From Charina bottae (taxonomy: Eukaryota > Chordata > Lepidosauria > Squamata > Charinaidae): DNA of 64,000 nt. Position 1 is the first letter of the stretch; each line of letters opens with the position of its first letter. Shown here one piece after another: positions 54,205 through 64,000 of the stretch. The position numbers and the translations under genes are program-made. The notes under the pieces are model-generated. The model was not told the origin of the DNA. It saw only the letters and a program-made list of their open reading frames with translations, and ran no database searches. The stretch covers positions 4,650,001 to 4,714,000 of the forward strand of contig JALMGJ010000020.1 of the NCBI GenBank assembly GCA_023362775.1, given 5' to 3'.

Positions 54205-54570
54205 ATTAACCTAAGGGTCCTTAGCTTTGGAATGTATTAGGGTTTCCTAGTTACACTGGGAACTTTCTTTCTACGCTTTCTAGGAAACCTCCTATTGCAT
54301 CTCTGACTGTTCAAATTCCTTTAAGAATGGTGCTCCATGACAGAGTGATTTGAAAGACTACTTTACATCAGGCTCTGGGATTTATGATTTATTCTGAGAA
54401 GCTGAATTTATAGGTTATTTCAGTAAGTGGCAATAATAGGACCTATCTTAACCTTGCTTTGCCATTGACCCTGAAAAGATAGTTTTGGAATGAGCTAGTG
54501 TTTTGCTTCTGGACTTAGGGTTTGAATCACTAGTTCATGCTTTGCCCACAGCCTAATACGGGTTTTCTTT
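54205..54570. other. No gene or recognised repeat
   Basis: May continue the unidentified relic to the left; no frame is convincing. Confidence 0.3.
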
Positions 54571-54574
54571 GTTT

Positions 54575-54640
54575 TTTAACTTTTCAGAAGTCCGCACATC
54601 TTAAAGTTGTCAAGGTTGAGAAACACTGCTCTAGATGATG
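54575..54640 (-). mobile_element. hAT (Charlie-type) terminal fragment
   Basis: AAAGTTGTCAAGGTTGAGAA followed by ACACTGCTCTAGA resembles the 3' terminus of Charlie-type hAT elements (GGTTGAGAACCACTG). No matching left end was found. Confidence 0.5.
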
Positions 54641-54644
54641 GCAA

Positions 54645-55055
54645 AAAAAGGGGTTTAGAGACGATACGCAACCCTGCAGCTTCTGTTTCCCCACCCCTGC
54701 TTAGAGCTATGATTGGATCTCATTTTCTTGGCCCTTAGAAATGGTAATTAAAATACCAATCACTTCAAATGATTGTTAATATTTTCCTTTCTGCAGTTCG
54801 TAATCTCTTTAATAGTTTTATTATTTTGGTGTAGACTTTATGACCACTGTCTTGGTAGCTTTTAATTAATTACATGGTGGTAGCACCTAGACAACTTGGC
54901 TGACCTTGAAATGTTAACCAGGGTTATAGTTGATAAGTATCTGTGTTGGACTCCCTTATATCGGACTCCCTGTGTCAAACTCAGCAGAAACTTCACAAAC
55001 GCACAACATGGCGTAGTTTGATAAAAATCTATTGCATATTAGGATGCAGCTACTT
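54645..55055. other. No gene or recognised repeat
   Basis: No supportable feature. Confidence 0.4.
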
Positions 55056-55069
55056 TAAACAATTGATTA

Positions 55070-55405
55070 GGTAAAGGTAACGGTTCCCCCTGCACATTTG
55101 TGCAGTCGTGTCCGACTCTAGGGGCCGGTGCTCATCTCCGTTTGTTAGCCGAAGAGCCAGCGTTGTCCGAAGACACTTGCATGGTCATGTGGCCGGCATG
55201 ACATGCGCGGAACGCTGTTACCATCCCACCAAAGTGGTACCTATTCATCTACTTGCATTTGCATGCTTTCGAATTGCTAGGTTGGCAAGAGCTGGAGCTA
55301 GTGTGGGAGCTCACTCCATCACGCAGGGCTAGGGATTCGAACCTCCGAACTTGCGATCTTCCGATCGACAAGCCTGGCGTCTTACCCGCTGAGCCACCAC
55401 GCCCC
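55070..55405 (-). mobile_element. Sauria-type tRNA SINE with perfect 14-bp target duplication
   Basis: A full-length copy between TAAACAATTGATTA at 55056-55069 and 55406-55419. The B-box complement GGGATTCGAACCTCC is intact and the poly(AGGTAA) end is short. Confidence 0.95.
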
Positions 55406-55510
55406 TAAACAATTGATTACCCTCTGTCAACATAAAATAGAGACCTTCTTCTACCCATAATGATTAATTACAGTGGTTATTTTACCCCATTTCCAACAGT
55501 TGAATGGGTA

Positions 55511-55957
55511 CAGGTAATCTGCAATTGGGACCGGCAACTCTGTCGCTAAGCAGCGTGGTCATTAAGTGAGACATGCACCGACTTACAACTTCAGTTCCAG
55601 CTATGGTCATTAAGCAAATCACCGCAGGTTGTTAAGCATGATGTCATGTGACTGTGACTTGTGACTTCCTGCCAGTTTCCCCATTGACTTTGGTTGTCAG
55701 AAGCCAGCTGTAAAGGTTGCAAATGGCGATCACATGACTGTGGGATATTGTGACATTGTAAATGTGCGCCAAGTGTGCAAATCATGATCACGTGACCTCA
55801 GGGACACTGTGACCATTGTAAATGGGTGCCAGTTGCCAAGTGCCCAAATTGTGATTGTGTGACCAGGGGATGCTGCGACGCCACAACTTCAAGGACTGGT
55901 TGTCTTGTTTTTCAGTGCTGTTGTAAGTTTGAACGGTCAGTAAGCCAGGACTACCTG
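55511..55957 (+). mobile_element. Tigger/mariner-like MITE, altered left end
   Basis: It begins CAGGTAATCTGCAATTGGGA and ends CAGTAAGCCAGGACTACCTG, with TA on both sides. About ten bases of the usual left terminus (CTCGCTTAAC) are missing. Family landmarks CCCATTGACTTTGGTTG and GATCACGTGACC are present. Confidence 0.85.
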
Positions 55958-56227
55958 TATTTAATCTGGTATATTTCAGCCTTGGAGCTAGACTCCTGGT
56001 TGTTGCTATAACCAGCACTTCTGCCCTGAGAAGCTCTAGCTCTCATCATAACTCTCACAACCTGTATGCAAGACTGCCAGGAAATTCCAAGGCTCTAGGC
56101 ATCCTAGAAGGTGGCAGTGGCAAACTTAATTATTGCTAAGAAAATAATGTAGATGTGTCCCTGTAAAGGAAGACTTGAGCTAAACACAGAATAGAGGAAA
56201 TGAAACCCTGGGAAAGAATAAGAAATA

Positions 56228-56648
56228 CAGGTAGTCCTTGGTTAACAATGGTAATTGGGACTGGGAACTCCACTGCTAAGTAACGTGGTCATAAAGCCAA
56301 CACCAAATGACCGTGCTGACTTATGACGGCAGTTCCAGTTGCAGTCATTAGGCAAATCCCACACAGTTGTTAGGTGCAACGTCACGTGATTGTCATTTGT
56401 GACCTCCTGCCAGCTTCCCCATTGACTTTGCTTGTTGGAAGCTGGCAGTGAAGGTCAGAAATGCAATCACGTGACCATGGGACGCTGCAGCAGTTGTAAT
56501 TGTGAGCCTGTTGCCAAGTGCCCAGATTGCGATCACATGACCACGGAGACTGCAACGGCCGCAACTTTAAGGACTGGCTGTAAGTCTCCAGGGCCATCAT
56601 AACTTTGATAGGTCGCTGAACAAATGGTCGTTAACTGAGGACTACCTG
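56228..56648 (+). mobile_element. Tigger/mariner-like MITE
   Basis: Ends CAGGTAGTCCTTGGTTAAC and GTTAACTGAGGACTACCTG are near-perfect inverted repeats with flanking TA. The internal CCCATTGACTTTGCTTG and GATCACATGACC are family landmarks. It lies 270 bp from the previous copy. Confidence 0.9.
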
Positions 56649-56654
56649 TACAGA

Positions 56655-57075
56655 ATATCCCTAATTGTCATTCATATTTTTATGCAATATTACATCCATA
56701 TGCAGGATGTTTTCCTTAAGTGGCCATTCAGATTGTGAATGCCTCCACCAAGAGGTTTGTGGAGGACTGGGAAATTGAGTCAGATCTCCAGTGTTTGCCC
56801 CAATCATCTTGGGGAGGGTGGAGCAATCTTTGGGACATACTCTTAGATTTTTCATTTATTCAACATCCCCCATCCTAAGCTAATGTATTCTGATGTCTTG
56901 TAAACTGTTTCAAATAGCTGACCGACTTCTTTTATGGAAAAGACTAGTGGGTTAATTTCTTATATCCCTGCCTCATACCTGACAGTCAGGTCTACCACAT
57001 TCAGGAAGCTAACGATTAAAATAGAAAGAAGCATAAAACCAAGGAAAAAAACAATCATGCACGTCCAGGAAATAT
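56655..57075. other. No gene or recognised repeat
   Basis: No supportable feature. Confidence 0.4.
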
Positions 57076-57079
57076 GTAA

Positions 57080-57250
57080 TATAACAAAAGCAGCTGACAG
57101 GGACGCAACACCCACCCAATCCCAGGCCTGGGAAAATAGCCAGCTCTTCAGAGACTTTCAGAATGTCATGATGTTGGGAGCAGCATGGATCTCTTGGGGG
57201 ATGGTGTTCCAGAGGGCAAGTGTGCTCTTTGCACAAAAATCACTCAACCT
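57080..57250 (-). mobile_element. Diverged L2/CR1 ORF2 fragment
   Basis: GGGGGATGGTGTTCCAGAGG then GCAAGTGTGCTCTTTGC on the plus strand parallels GGGGGCAAGATGTTCCACAG and GGCAGAAAAGGCTCTCC at 588-635, the complement of the ALWNILPPEVR region. It is degraded. Confidence 0.55.
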
Positions 57251-57254
57251 ATTT

Positions 57255-57615
57255 GTCTGAAAATTTGCCTCAGACATTTTTCACTAGAGAAGCCCTCTTC
57301 ACTGCTCTGTCCCAAAACAAAAAACTGCAGATACTTTTAAAAAAAATTATATTAAGAAAACTTACCTTCTAAACCCCTGCTCAGTTATTTTATTTCAACA
57401 CCATGTATTATTTGTTTTTCTTTAATCTTTAGTCAGCATTTTGGCTTCCATCACTTCAATCAGCTGTTAATTTTATACTGTTTTATGTCATGTGAGCACT
57501 GTTGCTTCTCTCGGATGAAACTTCAGCTTTTCTATCATTTGGATGCCATTGCTTTAAAACTCCATGGCTGAGTTTTATAACAAACTTAACACTAATCTTT
57601 CTAAATGCAAAATTG
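57255..57615. other. No gene or recognised repeat
   Basis: No supportable feature. Confidence 0.4.
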
Positions 57616-57618
57616 TTA

Positions 57619-58184
57619 CAGGTAGCCCTGTTACAATGGTGCTGGACGAGAAGGACTTATGACCGGTCCGCGAAGTTGTGGCCATTGCAGCGAGCTGCAG
57701 TCACGTGATTGCCATTTGAGACCTTCCCTGCCGGCTTCCCACAAGCAAAGTCAATGGAGAAGCTGGCAGGGAAGGTCGCAAGTCGCTCCTGCTGCTTTTT
57801 CTTCCAGGGATTTCGTACTCCATAGCACCCCCCGATGCATGCACGCCCGCAGCACTGTCCGTGCTCCCCAGCACCCGCCGATGCACCTCACTGGCCCACC
57901 CATGCCCCTCACTGTCCTGCCTGCGGTCCCTGCCCACACATCCTGGCACCCACCTGCGGCCCTCGCACACACCCCTGTGGCACCCCACACACCCCCACTC
58001 CTTACCTGGGACTCTTGCTTCTTCCCACTTAATGACACATGCAGCCTCTGTGTTACAACAGCAACTGGGACTGCTGGAATTGCCATTGCTAAGCGATTCA
58101 GTCATGTGACATTGCGCTTTACGATTGCATCGCTTAGCGACAGCAGTCCCAGTCCCAATTGCCACTGTAACCTGAGGACTACCT
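57619..58184 (-). mobile_element. Tigger-like MITE with a foreign C-rich core
   Basis: Ends CAGGTAGCCCTGTTACAAT and (complemented) AGGTAGTCCTCAGGTTACAG belong to the MITE family, as do flanking parts such as AAGCAAAGTCAATGG and GCAGTCCCAGTCCCAATTGC. The middle, 57790-58020, is a C-rich, CpG-containing block not found in the other four copies. It gives long overlapping ORFs on both strands, which I regard as composition artefacts. Confidence 0.8.
57790..58020. repeat. C-rich block inside the MITE
   Basis: It is dominated by CCCAC, GCACCC and CACACCC motifs (for example CCTGGCACCCACCTGCGGCC) and has no match in the other MITE copies. Confidence 0.7.
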
Positions 58185-58189
58185 AGAGA

Positions 58190-58700
58190 TGGACAAAAAT
58201 GGTGATTCGACTTACCCCTCATGTTTTCTGTAGTAAATCTTTTTTTTTTAATTAGTCCTGGCACTCTATAAAAAATTGTGGCACATAACCCAGCTTCAAA
58301 TATTGACTGCTTTTATTACACACAACTCCGGTAGCCATAGAGCTAATTTTTAAAGACTTATTCTATTATCTAGGTGCTGCTTAGATTTGCAATTTGGTGG
58401 AAAATGGACATATGTTGAAATGGTGAAGGCAGTTCTTTTCCTGGTCCATTCTTTCTTTTTATAGAGTTTAGTCCTTTCCTTGTATTTGAGATAAGATTTT
58501 AATATTTTGCCTGATTGCCTTGTTGGGTGTTCAAAGAAGTATAACTTAAATTCCATTTATTTTAATAGGACTACTCTGAGTATGAGCAAATATTATCATT
58601 TTTAATATGCTGTGCATGTTAAATATTAATGTATATACCTGATTGTAAGCCTGATATAAGGAATATTTTTTTCTTAAGGGACTGTACTTTATTAAACAAT
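58190..58700. other. No gene or recognised repeat
   Basis: No supportable feature. Confidence 0.4.
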
Positions 58701-58717
58701 ACCATATAACCATATAG

Positions 58718-59050
58718 AGGGGCGTGGTGGCTCAGCGGGTAAGACGCCAGGCTTGTTGATCAGAAGATCGCAAGTTCGGAGGTTCGAATCCCTAGCCCCG
58801 CGTGATGGAGTGAGCTCCCGCACTAGCCCCAGCTCTTGCCAACCTAGCAATTCGAAAACATGCAAATGCAAGTAGATGAATAGGTACCACTTCGGTGGGA
58901 TGGTAACAGCGTTCCGCGTGCGTCATGCAGCCACATGACTGTGGAAGCGTCTTCAGACAACGCTGGCTCTTCAGCTAACAAACGGAGATGAGCACCGGCC
59001 CCTAGAGTCGGACACGACTGCACAAATGTGCGGGGGGAACCTTTACCTTT
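58718..59050 (+). mobile_element. Sauria-type tRNA SINE with target duplication
   Basis: A full-length copy between ACCATATAG at 58709-58717 and 59051-59059. A box GGTGGCTCAGCGGGTAAGAC and B box GGTTCGAATCCCTAG are intact; the end is AACCTTTACCTTT. Confidence 0.93.
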
Positions 59051-59059
59051 ACCATATAG

Positions 59060-60450
59060 CCCACTGCAGATTTTAGACTAGCATAATAAGCATGCTCCCT
59101 TCCTCCTCCGCCTCCTCCTCCTCCTTTTTTCTCTCAAGATTTGGGTGAACTGCCCCACACATTCTGGAAACATTATATCCACAAATGAATTATATTTAAT
59201 TGTGGTCTGCCCTCTCATCACCAAAAGAAAAAGTGTTCTGAAAATAAATTAAAATTTCAAATATTTTAACAGCAGGAATCTGTAATAATCCAGCAAGAAG
59301 ATGGATTAGACTAACAATTATCATATTTAATGGATTAAAGATCACAGTAGGATACTGGTTGTCTTGGGAGTTCTTTACAGTTCTGATGTGCCAAAGACAA
59401 TTTTATTTTGTTTATTTATTCGTCATATTTATACAATGATCTCATCTCACAATGCTCGCTGTAAAATGCCTGAAGTTCAGAGAAATGTATTTGTTCTGTG
59501 TTATTTCTCACTAAAGTTTTGTAAAACTTTCCAGTCTTTTCTTTTCTTGGTTGCACTATTCAAATCATGCAAGGTCCATGGGGAAAATTACTTTTAAATT
59601 TGATCGTTTCAGCATCTATTTCTTCTCTATAAACTAAAATTTAGCACATGATTAGAATGACCTTTGTCATTTCCCTGTGTTATATACCACAATGCTGGAG
59701 TTAGACATTCTGAAGGGGGAAATGTGTTTTTTGAGTGGATTCCTTTAATATAAAGTAATGTGACTACATTGTCTTGCAGACAAAAGGAGAAAATAAACTG
59801 GTTCTTAGCTGGATTAAATACTGTAAGTGTTGGCGTTGTATTTTGAAATGTTTAAAAATGTTGATTTATGCTGCAGACTAGGAAGATGGCATCTGCAACA
59901 CATATGTGTCAATCATGCAGGGGGCTTTTGTTAGCAGCCATGAGAGACTACTCTGCTGGCAGCCGACCTGCCTATATGACATCAGGGCTCCTGGAGCATC
60001 TGATTAGAATGGTAATGGAGCATGTCTTAATAATAGCCCCACCTCTGCTTCTGTGCACCTGCTGTTAACTTGGGTGCATGGGGTAGATGTGGGATCAAGG
60101 CAGGAAGGAGAAGGATTAACAGGAGCAGTGGAACAAACAATTTAGAAAGAAAACAGTTTCAAGACTTGAAAGGAAGGAGGAAAGCTAATACTCTCCCTTT
60201 TGCTCAGATCTTTCTACTGCATAACTCAACAACAGTTGTCCCACAACTAAGGGCTTATTCCATTACCCAGTTGCCTCACCCTCTGTTTCTGGAGGGCAGA
60301 CATGGAGGTTACCCCCTGTTAGTCATCTTCTGAGCAACCTCAGTGAATTTCTCTGCCGTACCTCCAAAGTATACTTTTCCCTATTAGGTCCCCTGGAGTG
60401 CTTCTGTCCGTCTGGGCTAGTGTGCTTGAGCACTTTATAATTTGTTCATT
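59060..60450. other. No gene or recognised repeat
   Basis: Includes a CCTCCT-rich patch at 59099-59126. Plus-strand ORFs at 59868-60333 are short and unsupported. Confidence 0.4.
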
Positions 60451-60454
60451 CATT

Positions 60455-60560
60455 CCTTCATTCATCATATTCGTATGGCCACCCATTTCACAAAACGTGA
60501 CTTTGGGCAACATACAATAAAAAAAACTATAAAACAGTAATATAAAAAACAGTCAACGAT
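60455..60560 (-). mobile_element. L2/CR1-like LINE 3' end
   Basis: CATATTCGTATGGCCACCCA, TTTCACAAAACGTGACTTTG and GGCAACATACAATAAAAAAA follow the same order as 340-400 (the reversed L2/CR1 3' end). The CATT/ATTC-rich stretch before it takes the place of the usual tail. Confidence 0.6.
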
Positions 60561-60564
60561 TAAA

Positions 60565-62285
60565 ATTGTTGGCTACTTTAGAGGAAGGAAGGAGAATGCC
60601 CCTTTAACTGAGTCAATTCTTATCATACATCCTAATGTTCCTCTCCCTCCCTCCCTCCCTCTCTCTCTCTCCACTGTAGCAACAGAATAATTCACAACTC
60701 AGTTACTCAGAGTAAGTCTGTAACAATTCATCATATCCAGTATAAATTCCAAAATTCAAAGATCAGTATCTGGAGGAATTTTAAGGGATTGAGGCAGTCC
60801 AATGCTACCACCATTGCATTAGTATAACAACAGAATATTCTGGAATTACTCTGGGGAAAAGACCCATAAATGCCCCTTGTGATTTACAGACTTTTTCCTA
60901 GCTTTGAAGATCCTATCAACCTTGGCATACAGATCCATTCAACCTTGGCATACAGTTCTGCCCAAGTTATGACTTCTGCATCAGCATGAAATATATGAAC
61001 TGGCCTCTGCCTTGGGTGAATGGAGTGGAGGAGAGTTGCAGAGGACATGAGCATTCACAAATCCTTGGAAAGGACATAGGAGGTGCTCAGAAAAATGCTA
61101 GCCTTGTTCTCTAGAGATTATGTTTGGCTGCATTCAACCGATTTGCCATCAAATAAATTGCGCTGCCTTTGTGTTTCAGATAGCATTTGCTTTGTGGCCT
61201 CTAGATAGAAATGAATAGAAAGCAAGTCTGGAATAGCTTTATACTGCTGTATGCCAAGTCTGGCAAGCATAGGCCTAAACTAGACTATTAGGCAGTTATT
61301 TGTGGATGTCCCAGACTAAGGAAAGTAATAAGAAATAATAGAGATTGCTGATAGGCTTGCATTTCTCTTATTGAATCACCAGATCAGTATTTAACTTCAT
61401 ATTTTGGTTTAAACGTAATTAGGTATTTCTACACTATGCATCCATTCCATAACATCCCAGAATTTGTTGTATTTTAAGTGTAGCTTTGGTACACATACTA
61501 GACAATAAAAATAAGAAACCACTTTTAGTTAAAACATGCAAATGGGCTTTAAGGAAATACTTTTTTTATACCAAGATTTTTTGCTATTAGTTGCCAACAT
61601 TATGTTTCATTCATACTATTTTGATGCAGAACTGAATAACATAATTGATTAATTTCTAAAATTTTAGTTGCAATGGGATTCCCAGTGAATTACCATGGAT
61701 GACAAACAAGAAAAACTGTGATTTGGGATGCTTGGGTAACATTGCACTGACTGCCTGGGTTACACAGCCAGTTGGAACCTCTTTGACTACACATTGTTTG
61801 CAGAATGTGTATGGAATAATAGGAGTCATAGTAATTGTAGTTGGTGCTACTTACTGTATATAATTTTATTTATTTGCTTTTTCCCATGCCACAATCAAGT
61901 ATTACATTCTTAATGAAATGCGTACAGTATAAATAATTTTTCACATCAATAAATCATTGAAGCATGGATAAAATAATAAAACACCTAATCAAAAAGCAAT
62001 AAAAATAGAAGGCGACATCTACAACTCAAAGTTCCTCTTAAATAGTTCTGTTTTATTATTGGCTACAAATACTTATGTAAGAGCTCATTAATTCTACATA
62101 CGTATTAATTATCAGCAATTTGATGGACCTGAGTGGCATGTATATCCATCAGTGGCAGCATTCCATTAAGAAAAGTAAAAATTGTTGATAACATTACTCT
62201 TATTAGCATGGTATATTAAGAAGTATATTTCCTGGGTGTAAAGAATGCTATTCCTAAACTATGTGTTATATTGATTTAAAATACA
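60565..62285. other. No gene or recognised repeat
   Basis: About 1.7 kb. A CCCT/CT-rich tract lies at 60640-60672. Nothing else is recognisable. Confidence 0.4.
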
Positions 62286-62289
62286 CTCT

Positions 62290-62645
62290 TGCATATATTT
62301 AATTATTTATTTTCTATCCCACCTTTATTATTATTATAAATAACTCAGGGCGGGGAACATACCTAATACTCCTTCCTCCTCCTCTTTTCCCCACAACAAG
62401 CACCCTGTGAGGTGAGTTGGGCTGAGAGAGAGGGACTGGCCCAAGGTCACCCAGCTGGCTTTCAAGCCTAAGGCGGGACTAGAACTCTCAGTCTCCTGGT
62501 TTCCCATTGGCTCCTTCCTAGGGCTGAGAGTGAGTGACTGGCCCAAGGTCACCCTGCCGACTTTCCTGCCTAAGGCGGGACTAGAACTCTCAGTCTCCTG
62601 GTTTCTAGCCCGTTGCCTTAACTACTAGACCAAACTGGCTCTCTC
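62290..62645 (-). mobile_element. tRNA-derived SINE, tail type B, with internal duplication
   Basis: The complete version of the subfamily. The plus strand runs TTATTTATTTTCTATCCCAC, TTATAAATAACTCAGGGCGG, CACCCTGTGAGGTGAGTTGG (tail B). It then carries two tandem copies of the body, joined by CATTGGCTCCTTCC, and finally the A-box end ACCAAACTGGCTCTCTC. Confidence 0.88.
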
Positions 62646-62669
62646 TACATATGGAATTTAAATATATAA

Positions 62670-62740
62670 ACCTTGCTGACAACTGACAATTGGAACAATT
62701 GCTGACAATTGGAATTGGACAATTGCTGACAATTGGAATC
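62670..62740. repeat. Short tandem repeat on CTGACAATTGGA
   Basis: Four imperfect units built from GCTGACAATTGG and GAACAATT. No function is evident. Confidence 0.8.
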
Positions 62741-62904
62741 TTTCCCCAAATATCACTACACATCCCTGAAACTGGAAACACTATGGTTGTAAATGGGCCT
62801 AAATACTAGGCATACTTTAATTTTAAATTCTGTTACCATTATACCAGAAATCGGGTATAAATGTTTACAACATTTTAACACATTCATCAGTCTCCATATA
62901 TAAG

Positions 62905-63146
62905 CCTTCCAGAAAAACTTGAAGACCTGGTTCTGCCGCCTTGCTTGGGATGGGAATGCCAACAGTTCCTCCTGGGGCTGGCTGATCCCATGAAGCCCTC
63001 CCTAGTATTAACAGCCATCACTCTTGGACTTTATATTTATTTATTGATATGATGATTTTGTATTTGTATGTTTAAACTTGTTTTTATTGTGAACCGCCCA
63101 GGGTCCCCCGATTGGGGGAGATGGGGGGTAATATAAGTTTAAATAA

Positions 63147-63178
<32 letters not shown>
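62905..63178 (+). mobile_element. L2/CR1-clade LINE 3' end
   Basis: It starts with the last ORF2 codons, LKTWFCRLAWDGNANSSSWG then WLIP and a stop, matching LKTWLCRRSWDDRGGSASWG and WLAP in the copy at 25593. The 3' UTR has GTGAACCGCCCAGGGTCCCC, GAGATGGGGGGTAATAT and an AAATAAAT tail. Confidence 0.88.
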
Positions 63179-63385
63179 AAGTGAAATAACCACTAGTTGC
63201 AGATGATTGTTCTGGCCTGTGATGGTGACCTCCTTACGGAGTATAATTGTTACTAAGTAGCAACATTTTGCTAAGGAATAAGTGACTTTAGGATTTTTGT
63301 CGACTAAAAGATAATCTACATAAAATTCCTCAATTCAGTCAGGGAAATACTTTAATAATAGTTGAAGCAGCCATCATAATAGGAG

Positions 63386-63470
63386 GAGGAAGGAGTATTA
63401 GGTATGTTCGCCGCCTTGAGTTATTTATAAAAATAATAAAGGGGGGATAGTAAATAAATAAATAAATAAT
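63386..63470 (+). mobile_element. tRNA-SINE type-B tail fragment
   Basis: AGGAAGGAGTATTAGGTATG then TTCGCCGCCTTGAGTTATTT and an AATAAATAAATAA tail equal the end of the 20036-20370 copy. The head and body are missing. Confidence 0.82.
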
Positions 63471-63479
63471 CTGCTAGGC

Positions 63480-63740
63480 ATGCTTATTATTTATCTCGGG
63501 GTTGGTACTAGTAGTGCCCTCCCCCTTCTCCAGTTTCTTCTCATGGCACTTCTTAGGCTCAGGGACCGTGATTGGTGAGCTGCCACGACCAAGGGCCGCC
63601 TTAATCCTCAGTCCTGGTCCAAATGCTACGTCACCCTTGTGTAGTAGCACCCAAAAATGTTCCTGACATTGTTATACAAGACAAGATGCTAGACAAGTTA
63701 AATCAAGGGTTTCCTCTGATGTGGTAGTGTGTGGATACTG
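63480..63740. other. No gene or recognised repeat
   Basis: A GC-richer patch with no identified feature, followed by the 20-bp tandem array. Confidence 0.4.
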
Positions 63741-63743
63741 GAG

Positions 63744-63811
63744 TATTTGTCGTGAGCATTTTATATTTGTCGTGAGCATTTTATATTTGTCGTGAGCATT
63801 TTATATTTGTC
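63744..63811. repeat. 20-bp tandem repeat, three copies plus a partial
   Basis: The unit TATTTGTCGTGAGCATTTTA is repeated three times without change and followed by TATTTGTCG. Perfect identity indicates a recent expansion. Confidence 0.95.
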
Positions 63812-64000
63812 GCAGGCAGGTGAAAATGGTAGCAGAGGCAAAATTATTTTCCTACTGTGCAGCGAGAGGGTTGGAGTTAGGGGCTTTTTAAAGCTGCGAA
63901 CAGCCAGCTTTGACTCTTAGCATTCTGGGCTTTCATTGCTCATTATTTTGGCTCCCTAGCTTCTCCTAGGATGCAGCACAGAATGTAATGCTTACTGTTT

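Noticed and set aside
57659..58264. ORFs of 175 and 187 codons on opposite strands
   Set aside because: They cover the C-rich core of a Tigger-like MITE. Base composition explains the lack of stops; no conserved motif is seen.

Overview
The window looks like non-coding nuclear DNA from a squamate reptile (lizard or snake). No host gene, exon chain, cellular tRNA or rRNA gene could be supported. The assignment rests on the repeat mixture: BovB (RTE) LINE sequence, tRNA-derived SINEs whose 3' end carries a BovB-like tail (the Sauria SINE pattern), L2/CR1-type LINEs, L1, Penelope-like elements (PLEs), an R4/Dong-like LINE, and MITEs of the hAT and Tigger/mariner types. No species is claimed.

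Layout. 1-5.4 kb: a Sauria SINE cut by the window edge, a reversed L2/CR1 3' end, a second tRNA-SINE with a CA microsatellite, a long hairpin made of PLE 3' sequence, a 5S-rRNA-like patch, a GC-rich hAT MITE, an L1 fragment and a BovB fragment. 5.4-12 kb: L2 3' ends, a Tigger-like MITE and a PLE remnant with a GIY-YIG endonuclease and a hammerhead-like RNA motif. 12.7-16 kb: LINE RT debris and an unfamiliar 142-codon ORF ending in an L1-like tail. 16.4-18.3 kb: the largest coding relic, a 400-codon PLE reverse transcriptase plus GIY-YIG ORF on the minus strand, with its own hammerhead-like motif and a 28-bp fold-back at its 5' end. 19-23 kb: a second GC-rich hAT MITE, a small palindromic MITE, a tandemly duplicated SINE and a third hAT MITE. 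25.5-27.6 kb: an open L2/CR1 RT C-terminus, an ACATAG hexamer array and a Sauria SINE. 30-32.5 kb: a Tigger-like MITE and a decayed hAT candidate. 34-38.7 kb: a Sauria SINE, two tRNA-SINEs and an R4/Dong-like LINE with CCHC and restriction-like endonuclease remnants. 41.5-47 kb: SINEs, a second copy of the L1-tailed ORF family, a LINE C-terminus and a Sauria SINE. 50-59 kb: four Sauria SINEs, an L1 split by a SINE, and three Tigger-like MITEs, one with a C-rich core. 62-64 kb: a duplicated SINE, an L2 3' end and a short 20-bp tandem array.

The elements relate as parasite and host machinery: BovB probably mobilised the Sauria SINEs, L1 may mobilise the short-ORF family, and the MITEs need transposases not present here. 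The best leads for something under-described are the PLE RNA motifs and fold-back junctions, the L1-tailed ORF family, the three interchangeable SINE tails, and the multi-hairpin GC-rich hAT MITEs. Family names come from recognising protein motifs and termini by eye; no database search was run.
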